A stretch of 64,000 nucleotides of DNA, taken from assembly GCF_034274695.1 (NCBI RefSeq), contig NZ_CP128362.1:1860001-1924000 (forward strand), given 5' to 3'. Within the stretch, counting starts at the first letter, position 1; the number at the start of each line of letters is the position of its first letter. Both the position numbers and the translations under genes were made by a program. Source of the stretch: Chitinophaga sp. LS1 (GTDB lineage Bacteria; Bacteroidota; Bacteroidia; Chitinophagales; Chitinophagaceae). Below are positions 51,114 to 59,392 of the stretch, in pieces. Under the pieces are notes generated by a model. The model was not told where the DNA came from, searched no databases, and saw nothing but the letters and a program-made list of their open reading frames with translations.

Positions 51114-52532
51114 TCAGACAGGTATCTGGATGATAAATTCGCTGCCTTTGTCCGGTTCACTGTGTACTGTGATACGACCATCGTGCAGTTCTACTATTTT
51201 CCTGACATAACTGAGGCCCAGTCCGAATCCCTTCACATTGTGCAGGTTGCCGGTCGGTACCCGGAAGAAAGTATCAAAAATATTTTCCTGGTATGTTTTA
51301 GGAATACCTATGCCATTATCTTTTACCCGAACGATCAAGTTACCGTTTTCTATGGAACTACGGATGTTTACCACAGGCAATTCTCCTGAGTACTTGATGG
51401 CGTTGTCCACGAGGTTATTGATCGCATTTGACAAGTGGGTACGGTCTACATTTACCAGCCGCTCACCGATCAGGTTATCATACCTGAATTGCACGGGTCT
51501 GTTAGTTTTGAGCTGGTGATTAGTAATGATCGTATCCATGATTTCGTTGATGTCCGTTTCTTCTTTGTACAGCTCTATTTCTTCTCTTTCTTCCGACGCG
51601 ATGTGCAATACTTTTTCAACCAGGTCAGACAACCTTTGCAGCTCCTGCTTGGAGATGTCGAGGTAAGTTTGCGTTTTGCGCTGATCGTTGAGGGCATTGA
51701 AATTCTGCATGGCTTCAACAGCTGCATATACTGTAGCGATAGGCGTTTTCAGCTCATGCGTCATATTGTTGATGAAATCATTCTTTACCTCTGAGAGTTT
51801 CTTTTGTTTCAGGATGGTACGCAACATGTAGATAAAGCAGATCGTCGTCAGCACCAGCAAAACAAAGGAACCTACCAGGGTCCAGAGCATCTTGGCAAGG
51901 ATGTATTGCATGGGTGATTGAAACACCGCCTGAACAAAAAGGTTGCTTGCGGGGTTGAATGGGATCTTGCTTGTCTTTTGTGGACCCCGTCTGCGCAGAC
52001 TATCGCGGAAACTTTCCCTGGCAAAACCTTCAAAGTTGATATGAAAAGTATCCAGGTGGAAATCAGTTTTGATCTGACGGCCGTGGAGTTCTGCACTAAA
52101 GATGGAGTCCAGCTTTATCAGTTTGACACTATCGCTGGTAATATTGTTCAGGAGCAGGAAATCGGAAATTTGCCTGGCCAGCGTATCGGCATACACACGG
52201 CTGGGATTCTGATGAGGACCGGCATGATCGTTCGCATCGACCATTACGTGCATGCGACCTTCGCCCTCTTCGGGACCAGGACCAGGAGGAGGTATATCGC
52301 CACCAGGGCCTCTCAGGCTGTCTCCATGCTCTCTGTTAAAGCGCCTGAAGTACCGGCGTACGTCGGCAAACTGTTTGTTGTAGACAGCTGTACGCAATGA
52401 TTCGTTAATATCTTTACTGAACTGTTCTAACTGTATGTGATAAGAGTTATATAACCAGTATCCCTGGAACATGTAGATGCCTAGAATGCATATACACATG
52501 AGTATCAGAATGTTTCGGATCCGCTGGCGCAT
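51114..52532 (-). CDS. Sensor histidine kinase with a Pro/Gly-rich periplasmic segment
   Basis: A 472-residue protein from the ATG at 52532; the next upstream in-frame candidate is a TTG inside the -7 box. Two helices (about 5-25 and 217-245) enclose a roughly 190-residue periplasmic domain with an unusual PPPGPGPEEGEG tract (about residues 72-92). HisKA His259 lies in MTHELKTPIATVYA; HATPase boxes NNLVDNAIKYS, KDNGIGIP and GFGLGLSYVRKI are intact. It pairs with the regulator downstream and is divergent from the GLPGLI gene. Confidence 0.92.
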   Translation of the reverse strand: MRQRIRNILILMCICILGIYMFQGYWLYNSYHIQLEQFSKDINESLRTAVYNKQFADVRRYFRRFNREHGDSLRGPGGDIPPPGPGPEEGEGRMHVMVDANDHAGPHQNPSRVYADTLARQISDFLLLNNITSDSVKLIKLDSIFSAELHGRQIKTDFHLDTFHINFEGFARESFRDSLRRRGPQKTSKIPFNPASNLFVQAVFQSPMQYILAKMLWTLVGSFVLLVLTTICFIYMLRTILKQKKLSEVKNDFINNMTHELKTPIATVYAAVEAMQNFNALNDQRKTQTYLDISKQELQRLSDLVEKVLHIASEEREEIELYKEETDINEIMDTIITNHQLKTNRPVQFRYDNLIGERLVNVDRTHLSNAINNLVDNAIKYSGELPVVNIRSSIENGNLIVRVKDNGIGIPKTYQENIFDTFFRVPTGNLHNVKGFGLGLSYVRKIVELHDGRITVHSEPDKGSEFIIQIPV

Positions 52533-52553
52533 TATATCAATGAATTTATCATG

Positions 52554-52561
52554 CAAAGCTA
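52554..52561 (-). promoter_or_regulatory. -7 promoter box TAGCTTTG of the kinase-regulator pair
   Basis: Exact TAnnTTTG match on the minus strand, 21 bp ahead of the kinase ATG at 52532; it supports that start. Confidence 0.5.
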
Positions 52562-52591
52562 TTTGATTATAGGATAATCATGGCTATCCCC

Positions 52592-52676
52592 TTAACAGTA
52601 ATTAACAGTAAATAAGGAACCTTAACCATTGCGCCCATATTATGTTCTTTCATTAACAGTAATTAACAATAAATAA
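52592..52676. repeat. Two 24-bp direct repeats in the divergent kinase/GLPGLI region
   Basis: Copies at 52592-52615 and 52653-52676 are identical at 23 of 24 positions and start 61 bp apart. Each is itself built from two TTAACA-type half-sites 10 bp apart (TTAACAGTAA then TTAACAGTAA or TTAACAATAA). Tandem half-sites one helical turn apart are the usual binding arrangement for OmpR-family regulators. Confidence 0.75.
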
Positions 52677-52738
52677 AGCTATTTAACCTGAAAATGCGTG
52701 CCGAATATTGACTTTTGTGAAAGAAAAAAAACAAACAC

Positions 52739-53521
52739 ATGAACCATTTATCAAAAACCCTCTTTGGTGCCGCCCTGATAGCCTTCACTGGCTTCACGGC
52801 ACAGGCACAGGACAAGAACAGCGGTGTGATCGATTATGAATTGAGTCAAAAAATGCCTCCAAGAGGCGGTGATGGCGGCGATGAAGAAGGACAAGTAATC
52901 ACTATAAACCAACATTTCTTTTTCGCAGCCGGCCACGGTAAGCTGGAAACAGAACGTCCTAACTTTGGTGGCGGCATGGATCGTCAGGGACCTCCTCCTC
53001 CTCCGGGTGAAGGTGGTGAACAAGGCCCTCCTCCAGGAGTTGGTGGTGGCCGTTTCCGTGGTGGATTTGGTATGATGGGTGGCGGATTCGTAGACCTGCA
53101 GAGCCATAAATACCTGCAAACATTTACCAAACCAGATGACTCTACTAAAACCTACTTTGCAGAAGAAGATTTCCGTCCGGCAAAAGATGTAAAACCGGGT
53201 GATAAGACTAAGAAAATCGCTGGTTACAATTGCAAAAAAGCTACTGTGACCGTAAGGGATGAAACTTATACCGTATGGTATACAACTGACCTGCCTTTCA
53301 GCTACAGCCCTGTAAATGGCCTGTTACCTGAACCAAATGGCGTCGTACTGGCTGCTGAAAGTAACAACCGTTCCTTTACAGCAAAGAAAGTAGACTTTAA
53401 ACCGGTACCTCCTGAAAAAGTTTCCCTGCCTGGTAATGCGGAGAAAGTGAGTGAAGAAGAAATGCACAAAATGCGTCAGGAGGCCAGAGATAAATTCCGT
53501 GACAGACAAAACAGGAATTAA
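52739..53521 (+). CDS. GLPGLI-family secreted protein with a Pro/Gly-rich insertion
   Basis: A 260-residue protein with signal peptide ending AQAQ. It has the GLPGLI (Porph_ging) order: GVIDYELSQKM, then KYLQTFTKPDDSTKTYF, KKIAGYNCKKATVTV, YTVWYTTDLPFSYSP and the degenerate signature VNGLLPEPNGVVL. An insertion at about 80-117 is nearly all Gly/Pro/Arg (QGPPPPPGEGGEQGPPPG then GRFRGGFGMMGGG). The function of the family is unknown. It is followed after 30 bp by the beta-barrel gene. Confidence 0.8.
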   Translation: MNHLSKTLFGAALIAFTGFTAQAQDKNSGVIDYELSQKMPPRGGDGGDEEGQVITINQHFFFAAGHGKLETERPNFGGGMDRQGPPPPPGEGGEQGPPPGVGGGRFRGGFGMMGGGFVDLQSHKYLQTFTKPDDSTKTYFAEEDFRPAKDVKPGDKTKKIAGYNCKKATVTVRDETYTVWYTTDLPFSYSPVNGLLPEPNGVVLAAESNNRSFTAKKVDFKPVPPEKVSLPGNAEKVSEEEMHKMRQEARDKFRDRQNRN

Positions 53522-53551
53522 AAGACTACTACTTTAACTTACATCCTCCTC

Positions 53552-56449
53552 ATGAAAAGGATCCCCCTTATGACTTTGTGCCTGATCCTGATTGCGCTTA
53601 TATCCAAAGCGCAATCAGGTCAGGTTAAAGGAGAACTGACTGACTCAACCGCATCTCATCCTTTGGCTGATGCCACCGTAGCATTGCTGAATGGCAAGGA
53701 TTCTTCTCTTGCAGCTACTGCATTTACTGACAAAAAAGGTGGCTTCAGCTTTACCGGTCTTTCTGCCGGTGGCTACCGGGTATATATTACTTACCTGGGT
53801 TATAAACCAATTTTCAAAAGCATTACTGTATCTGCTGCACAACCTGTAGTTGATATGGGTACCATTCACCTCCTGGGCAAAGGTATCACCCTGGGTGAAG
53901 TGGAGATCATACAGGAAATACCGCCTGTTGTGGTAAAAAAAGATACCCTCGAATTCAATGCAGATGCTTTCAAAACCCGCGAAAACGCAGTGGTGGAAGA
54001 CCTGCTTAAAAAACTGCCCGGTGTTACTGTGGATAAAGATGGAGTGATCACAGCACAGGGTGAAACGGTAAAGAGAGTATTGGTAGATGGTAAACCATTC
54101 TTTGGCGATGATCCCAAACTCGCCACTAAAAATCTACCTGCTGAAGTGATCGATAAAATTCAGGTGATAGACCGTAAATCAGATCAGGCACAGTTTACAG
54201 GTATCGATGATGGTAATACTGAAAAAGCCATCAATATCACAATTAAAAAAGACAAGAAAAAAGGGGTATTCGGAAAGGCATCTGCCGGCTATGGTACAGA
54301 TGATCGTTTTGCTATCAATGCAAATGCAAACGCCTTCCGCGATAACCGTCAGCTCTCTTTCCTGGGTAGTGGTAATAACGTCAATAACATGGGCTTTACC
54401 ATGCAGGACGTATTCAACTTCTCCAGCAGCAACAATGGCAGTGGTGGTAGTAACGGCCGTAGTGGCGGCGGTGGCAGAGGTGCTGCTCAATCTACTATCA
54501 GCAACCTGGGTGGTAACAGCACCACAGGCATCACCACCAACTGGAATGCAGGTTTCAACTATAATCAGGACTTTGGATCAAAATTAAAAATCAATGGTAG
54601 TTACTTCATCAACGATGTAAAAACTGAAACTAAAAATCAGAACACAAAGCAAACTTTTACATCCGATAGTTCTTACTATTACAACTCTACTACCGGTTCC
54701 CTTACTCAAAATAAGAACAACCGTCTCAACATGCGGATCGAGTATGAAATTGACTCTTTCCACTCTTTGATATTTACCCCTACATTCTCCTATACTGATG
54801 GTAGTACTAATTCAACCAGCTACTACCAACAGCAGGATAACAATAAAGTAACCTCTATCGATGGCTCCAATACCAACCGTAGTGGTGCTTCTTCTCCAAA
54901 CTTTTCAGGCTCTGCATTGTACCGTCAGAAGTTTCATAAAACAGGTCGTACGCTGAGCGCCAACTTTACGTATGGATATAATACTACCGATCGTCAGAAC
55001 TATTATAAGTCGCTGGACGAATATGTAGCGACTGATACTACGTCCGCTTATACCAGCGGTTATGACAGGAAGACAAATGCGAATAACATCGGTAAAAATT
55101 ATCAGGCAACATTGACGTACACTGAACCGTTGATGAAAGACAGATACCTGGAACTGGATTATACTTATAGCAATAATTATAGCTCTTCCAAAAACCTGAC
55201 TTATGATGCAAATGCTTCCGGAAAATATGATGTGCTGAATGATAGCCTGAGTAACATTTTTGAAAATACATTTTCTTCTAATCAGGCAGGTATTAATATC
55301 CGTACGAACAAGTTCAAGTATGACTATACCTTCGGTATGAATGTGAGGTTTAATAGTCTGGTGAATGATAACGTAAGCAGGAATACACATATCTCTCAGT
55401 ACACAGTGAACTACTTTCCATCTGCAAGTTTCAACTATAATTTTGAGCAGGGTAGAAGGTTCCGTTTCCGCTATAATGGTAGCACAACACAACCAACTAT
55501 TTCTCAGTTGCAACCACTACCAGATCTGACCAATTCACTGTATGTACAGCAGGGTAATCCTAATCTAAAGCCTACGTTCACACATAGTCTGATGGCGGGT
55601 TACAACGCATTTAACAGAAGTTCATTCCGTGGTATTTTTGTAAATGCAAATGCAACATTCGCCAACAACCAGATTGTAAATGCGAACCGTACAGATGACT
55701 CTACCGGTAAGCAATACACTAAACCGATCAATACGAATGGGGTGTATTCACTGAGTGGTAGTATGGTGAACTCTATTCCCATCAAGAATCACATCACTTC
55801 TCTGAATATCAGTACGAACGTTTCTTACAAAAGAGATGCGAGCTTCACAGGTGAAGATGAGGATTTCAGCGATATCAAGAAATACTATACCAGAAACTTC
55901 AGTCTGACCGAAGGCATTACATTCAATTACTTCTTCAAAGAATTATTTGATGTATCTACATCTGGTAGTGTACAGTATGCAGCAGCACGATACGACATCC
56001 TGCCAAGCAACAACACCAACTATTTCAACTATTCATTCTCTCTGGATTTCAACATCAATCTGCCTGCAGGTTTTCAGGTGGGCAGTGACATGACATACAC
56101 ATTGAATGCAGGCCGGGCTGCGGGTTACAACGTAGATTATACTTTGCTGAACGGATATGTATCCAAGTTTGTGGGGAAGAAAAAACAGGGACAATTTAAA
56201 TTCTATGCTTACGACCTGCTGAAACAAAATATCAGCATCAGCCGTACTACGGGTGAGAACTACATCCAGGATACACAGAACATGGTACTGCAACGTTACT
56301 TTATGATCAGCTTTACTTACTTCCTGCGTAAGTTCGGTACGAACAATAATAATAATCGTGAAGGCCCTCCACGCGAAATGCGCTTTATGCGTCCTCCGGG
56401 TGGCGGCATGCCGGGAGGTCCTCCTCCGGGCGGTGGCGGTGGAATGTAA
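53552..56449 (+). CDS. TonB-receptor-like outer-membrane beta-barrel protein
   Basis: A 965-residue protein. Signal peptide (MKRIPLMTLCLILIALISKAQ), a CarboxypepD-regulatory-like domain (about 22-110), a plug-like domain (VVEDLLKKLPGVTVDKDGVI ... VLVDGKPFFGDDPKLATKNLPAEVIDKIQVIDR), then a large beta-barrel of the OMP_b-brl type rich in Asn/Tyr/Ser. The C-terminus ends in a Pro/Gly tract rather than the usual aromatic residue. It is in one unit with the GLPGLI gene. Substrate unknown. Confidence 0.88.
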   Translation: MKRIPLMTLCLILIALISKAQSGQVKGELTDSTASHPLADATVALLNGKDSSLAATAFTDKKGGFSFTGLSAGGYRVYITYLGYKPIFKSITVSAAQPVVDMGTIHLLGKGITLGEVEIIQEIPPVVVKKDTLEFNADAFKTRENAVVEDLLKKLPGVTVDKDGVITAQGETVKRVLVDGKPFFGDDPKLATKNLPAEVIDKIQVIDRKSDQAQFTGIDDGNTEKAINITIKKDKKKGVFGKASAGYGTDDRFAINANANAFRDNRQLSFLGSGNNVNNMGFTMQDVFNFSSSNNGSGGSNGRSGGGGRGAAQSTISNLGGNSTTGITTNWNAGFNYNQDFGSKLKINGSYFINDVKTETKNQNTKQTFTSDSSYYYNSTTGSLTQNKNNRLNMRIEYEIDSFHSLIFTPTFSYTDGSTNSTSYYQQQDNNKVTSIDGSNTNRSGASSPNFSGSALYRQKFHKTGRTLSANFTYGYNTTDRQNYYKSLDEYVATDTTSAYTSGYDRKTNANNIGKNYQATLTYTEPLMKDRYLELDYTYSNNYSSSKNLTYDANASGKYDVLNDSLSNIFENTFSSNQAGINIRTNKFKYDYTFGMNVRFNSLVNDNVSRNTHISQYTVNYFPSASFNYNFEQGRRFRFRYNGSTTQPTISQLQPLPDLTNSLYVQQGNPNLKPTFTHSLMAGYNAFNRSSFRGIFVNANATFANNQIVNANRTDDSTGKQYTKPINTNGVYSLSGSMVNSIPIKNHITSLNISTNVSYKRDASFTGEDEDFSDIKKYYTRNFSLTEGITFNYFFKELFDVSTSGSVQYAAARYDILPSNNTNYFNYSFSLDFNINLPAGFQVGSDMTYTLNAGRAAGYNVDYTLLNGYVSKFVGKKKQGQFKFYAYDLLKQNISISRTTGENYIQDTQNMVLQRYFMISFTYFLRKFGTNNNNNREGPPREMRFMRPPGGGMPGGPPPGGGGGM
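53587..53619 (+). other. 13-bp perfect hairpin inside the barrel gene's signal-peptide region
   Basis: CCTGATTGCGCTT (53587-53599) and its exact complement (53607-53619) enclose a 7-nt loop, 35-68 nt after the start codon. No T run follows. Such a strong hairpin in an early coding region could affect translation or mRNA stability. Confidence 0.55.
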
Positions 56450-56454
56450 AACAG

Positions 56455-56484
56455 AAAAGGAGTGCGATATGCACTCCTTTTTTT
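56455..56484. terminator. Terminator after the GLPGLI/barrel unit
   Basis: AAAAGGAGTGC pairs with GCACTCCTTTT across GATAT and continues into T7, 5 bp past the stop. Confidence 0.9.
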
Positions 56485-56634
56485 ATGTATTATACATGTA
56501 AAATGACTCCAGATTTTTTGAAAGGTTGAAAGGAAATAAAGGTGACGGTGAAACATCTCCCCTCGTACCATCAGCTTTATAACCTTACAACCTTAATAAC
56601 TTTGTCGTTTGACCATAGAGGCAGTACCATCGGA

Positions 56635-56940
56635 TCATGCAACTTTGTATTTCGGCGCAGGGGATTTGCGCTCTCTTATACCATTAGCAATCCTGCGTAC
56701 TATCCAGCTTAGTGTAAACGTCGGAATAAAGTCCAGACCCGGGAATAACTCCTCCATAAAGTTGAACACACTTCCGAATGCACCCATACTGCCACCAAAC
56801 ATTCTGTAGAATATGATAGCGGAAATGGGAGCCCAAATTACATCACTCACTTCGCCTAACACGGGCACTGCATAACTGGCACAGCCAATCAGGTCCATCA
56901 GTATACAAATCCATAAGGCCGGAGTAAATTTCTTTTCCAT
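56635..56940 (-). CDS. Small membrane protein of unknown function
   Basis: A 101-residue protein from the ATG at 56940 (MEKKFTPALWICILMDLIGC). Hydrophobic segments at about 7-30, 32-48 and a weaker one near 65-80; PVLGEVSDVIWAPISAIIFYRMFGGSMGAFGSVFNFMEELFPGLDFIPTFTLSW is split here by description: it links an EVSDVIWAP turn to a FMEEL-FPGLDFIPTF motif. Similar small proteins occur in many Bacteroidota, with no known role. Confidence 0.7.
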   Translation of the reverse strand: MEKKFTPALWICILMDLIGCASYAVPVLGEVSDVIWAPISAIIFYRMFGGSMGAFGSVFNFMEELFPGLDFIPTFTLSWIVRRIANGIRERKSPAPKYKVA

Positions 56941-57259
56941 ATTGACCTCCGCTTTAAATTGTGAACATTTTAGTATAATCAAATAGCTTACCAATTTCAA
57001 TTACGGATGGTGGTATAGTAATTACGGAGTCTATGGCCGGGGCGATATTTTGGGAATAATGATTTGGGATACAATCCTTTAAAAAATGCTGATTTTTTCT
57101 TCTTTCTGGGATTACTCGTAATTTTTTCTAACTCAGGCGTAACTGTACTTCTATAACGTTTGATACTACTATAAAGTTACGAATTTCACCCCGGATTGGA
57201 ACTACGCATTTCAAAAATGCGTAGTTCCACGTTATATTTATAAAAAATTCTATCGTTAT
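56941..57259. promoter_or_regulatory. 319-bp divergent intergenic region with TTACG motifs and a long hairpin
   Basis: AATTACGGA occurs twice, 21 bp apart (56999-57007 and 57020-57028). ATTAC-TC-GTAAT forms a palindrome at 57111-57122, and further TTACG/CGTAA copies lie near 57138 and 57175. A 15-bp perfect stem (57197-57211 with 57215-57229, CAA loop) ends 31 bp before the isomerase ATG. No gene is visible. The layout suggests a regulated promoter for the isomerase. Confidence 0.5.
57197..57229. repeat. 15-bp perfect inverted repeat with 3-nt loop
   Basis: TGGAACTACGCATTT (57197-57211) and its exact complement (57215-57229) around CAA. It is not followed by a T run on the plus strand. As DNA it is a 33-bp palindrome; as RNA it would be a very stable 5' leader hairpin. 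Confidence 0.75.
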
Positions 57260-58042
57260 ATGTCCACTCTGCTCAAAGGTCGTATCCGTCATTCAGTGTG
57301 TGCCTGGCCTTATGAATCCATTCCACTGGACACCTTTTGCAAGGGTGCTAAAGAAATAGGGCTGGAATCCATCGATCTCCTGTATCCCCACCAGTTTGAA
57401 ACCGCAAAGCAATTTGGCCTCACCTGTGCCATGGTAGCATCTGTGAGCGATGCATGGAATATCGCCAAAGGGTGGAACCGTGTGGAACACCACGATGACC
57501 TCATCACTTATTATCAGTACCTGATCGATGAAACGGCCAAAGCCGGCTTTCCTTCCGTAGTCTGTTTTTCTGGTAACAGAGAGGGACTGGATGATGGGCA
57601 GGGTATTGAAAACTGCGCTATGGGTTTGCAGCGCTTATTGCCGTATGCTGAAAAAAAGAAGGTGAATATCGTGATGGAGCTGCTGAACAGCAAAGTTGAT
57701 CACCCTGATTATCAATGCGATCATACACACTGGGGCGTGGCCCTGAGCAAAAGGATAGGTTCAGAACGTTTTAGCCTTCTCTATGACATTTACCACATGC
57801 AGCTCATGGAAGGCGACATCATCCGCACCATTCGCGACAACCATACTTATTTCAGTCATTATCACACTGGCGGCGCGCCCGGCAGAAATGAGATCAATGA
57901 CAGCCAGGAATTATACTACCCGGCTATCATGAAAGCAATTTATGAAACAGGGTATAAAGGTTTTGTAGCACAGGAATTCATTCCTACCAAAACGGATAAA
58001 CTTTCGTCGCTGAAAGAAGCCGTGCTGATATGTGATATCTGA
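57260..58042 (+). CDS. Hydroxypyruvate isomerase-like TIM-barrel protein
   Basis: A 260-residue xylose-isomerase-like TIM barrel. Metal-ligand residues are seen in VNIVMELLNSKVDH (Glu), LLYDIYHMQLMEGD (Asp, His), YFSHYHTGGAPGRNEI (His) and FVAQEFIPT (Glu). This is the Hyi family, which isomerises hydroxypyruvate and tartronate semialdehyde or related sugars. It is monocistronic and converges with the GNAT gene (12-bp gap). Confidence 0.87.
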   Translation: MSTLLKGRIRHSVCAWPYESIPLDTFCKGAKEIGLESIDLLYPHQFETAKQFGLTCAMVASVSDAWNIAKGWNRVEHHDDLITYYQYLIDETAKAGFPSVVCFSGNREGLDDGQGIENCAMGLQRLLPYAEKKKVNIVMELLNSKVDHPDYQCDHTHWGVALSKRIGSERFSLLYDIYHMQLMEGDIIRTIRDNHTYFSHYHTGGAPGRNEINDSQELYYPAIMKAIYETGYKGFVAQEFIPTKTDKLSSLKEAVLICDI

Positions 58043-58054
58043 TTCCTACTTAAA

Positions 58055-58597
58055 TCAGTATTTCCAGTCATTGCGCAGCATACCCATAACTACCATGTCT
58101 ACAAAATGTCCATGTAGTTTGGCATTGTGGCGCAAAATACCCTCTTTCGTAAATCCAAGTTTGATAGGAATACGGGCACTGCGGTCATTTTCCAGAGCAA
58201 AGCGAATTTCTACTTTGTTGAGTTTCAGGTTTTCGAAAGCAAAAGAGATGAGCACCTTGCAGCAGGCGACGACAATACCTTTGCCACGGCAATGTTCTGC
58301 CAGCCAATAGCCGATTTCGGCTTTTTGCAGCAGGTGATCCCAGCAATGTAGGTCCAATACTCCGCACAGCTGACCATTGTACCAGATACCAAAGGCAATT
58401 GCTTCCTGGTCTTCTGCTTTGCGCAGCATCATCTCTATAAAACGAAGGGAATGATCTTCATTGGTATTGTAATCCACCCATGGGAGGAATCGGCGCAACG
58501 CCTTACGGGATGTATCGAGGGTGCGATAAAGCACCGGTGCATTTTCAGGTTGTAACTGCCTGAGTAAAATCTGATCGTCTACGGCTAACTCCAGCAT
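58055..58597 (-). CDS. GNAT N-acetyltransferase, RimJ/RimL-like
   Basis: A 180-residue GNAT. ENAPVLYRTLDTSRKALRRFLPW at the N-terminus and IGYWLAEHCRGKGIVVACCKVLISFAFENLKLNKVEIRF mark the acetyl-CoA loop and following helix; ENDRSARIPIKLGFTKEGILR is the usual C-terminal motif. It probably acetylates a ribosomal protein or small amine. Its ATG abuts the T run of the upstream terminator at 58607-58648. Confidence 0.88.
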   Translation of the reverse strand: MLELAVDDQILLRQLQPENAPVLYRTLDTSRKALRRFLPWVDYNTNEDHSLRFIEMMLRKAEDQEAIAFGIWYNGQLCGVLDLHCWDHLLQKAEIGYWLAEHCRGKGIVVACCKVLISFAFENLKLNKVEIRFALENDRSARIPIKLGFTKEGILRHNAKLHGHFVDMVVMGMLRNDWKY

Positions 58598-58648
58598 AAA
58601 AAATTAAGGTTTGGCCCCTATACCGTCCGGGGTATAGTGACCAAACCT
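58598..58648 (-). terminator. Terminator of the lipoprotein gene, abutting the GNAT start codon
   Basis: AGGTTTGG (58648-58641) pairs with CCAAACCT (58614-58607), with further inner pairing TATACC/GGTATA. The tail TAATTTTTT ends at the GNAT ATG. The layout is like the rimP leader, so part of the transcript may read through into the GNAT gene. Confidence 0.75.
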
Positions 58649-58662
58649 CAAATATAATAAAC

Positions 58663-59271
58663 TTAACTTTTTGCAAACAACTGTCGCCGCTGCATATCAC
58701 GAACTATCTGACGGGCGAACTGTGATGCCTGCTTATAAGCAGTGGGCGGATCAATCGCTTCTGACTGTGCATTGTAGATCAGTTTTTTCTGTCCCAGGTC
58801 ATACAGATTCGTATCCCATTCATACCGCACATTCGTGGTATAATAACCAGGGGTAAACATACCGCCGTACCATCCCCTGTAATAAGGGGCATAAGGGTAG
58901 GAGGGCACATAGCCGCTGGATTTTGTTTTATCTACCATGGCGATAGTGAGCACCTGGTCCACATCACCATTTCTAAATTTGTGCAGAGCGGCCTTCTCAT
59001 CTCCTGTCTTCGACAGGGCGTCGTCCGGGCCGTATTTGGCAAATGAAGATACTGCGTTGAAGCCTTCTTTCTGTAGCTCATTGACGAGCTCATTTTCCAT
59101 TAAAATGCGCAGTTTTTTGTCCCTGGGTGGAACAAGGGCTATCACAATCATTTTTTTGCTGGTATCCAGCCTGGCATCAGGTGTTTTCCAGGACGAAGTT
59201 AGTTTGGTACTGGTACAGGCTGTGATGGACAACAGCCCTATACATAATAGCAATACTCCTAGCCTTTTCAT
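58663..59271 (-). CDS. DUF4136-like lipoprotein
   Basis: A 202-residue lipoprotein (lipobox LLSITAC, Cys19). TSTKLTSSWKTPDARL and the later LYDLGQKKLIYNAQSEAIDPPTAYKQASQFARQIVRDMQ resemble DUF4136-type envelope lipoproteins. A central Tyr/Gly/Pro loop (YVPSYPYAPYYRGWYGGMF) is notable. Function unknown. Confidence 0.7.
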   Translation of the reverse strand: MKRLGVLLLCIGLLSITACTSTKLTSSWKTPDARLDTSKKMIVIALVPPRDKKLRILMENELVNELQKEGFNAVSSFAKYGPDDALSKTGDEKAALHKFRNGDVDQVLTIAMVDKTKSSGYVPSYPYAPYYRGWYGGMFTPGYYTTNVRYEWDTNLYDLGQKKLIYNAQSEAIDPPTAYKQASQFARQIVRDMQRRQLFAKS

Positions 59272-59333
59272 AATCTCCTCCTTTTAACTGTTGGTTAGAC
59301 GGGAAAAAAAGAGGAGAGTTACATTGACCTGCT

Positions 59334-59374
59334 AAAAATAATAGCGGCTTGCGACGATTGGTCGCAAGCCGCTA
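59334..59374 (-). terminator. Terminator after mqnC
   Basis: A perfect 14-bp stem (59361-59374 with 59342-59355, 5-nt loop) followed on the minus strand by TTATTTTTAGC, 19 bp past the mqnC stop. Confidence 0.9.
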
Positions 59375-59392
59375 TACGTATATACATCAGTA

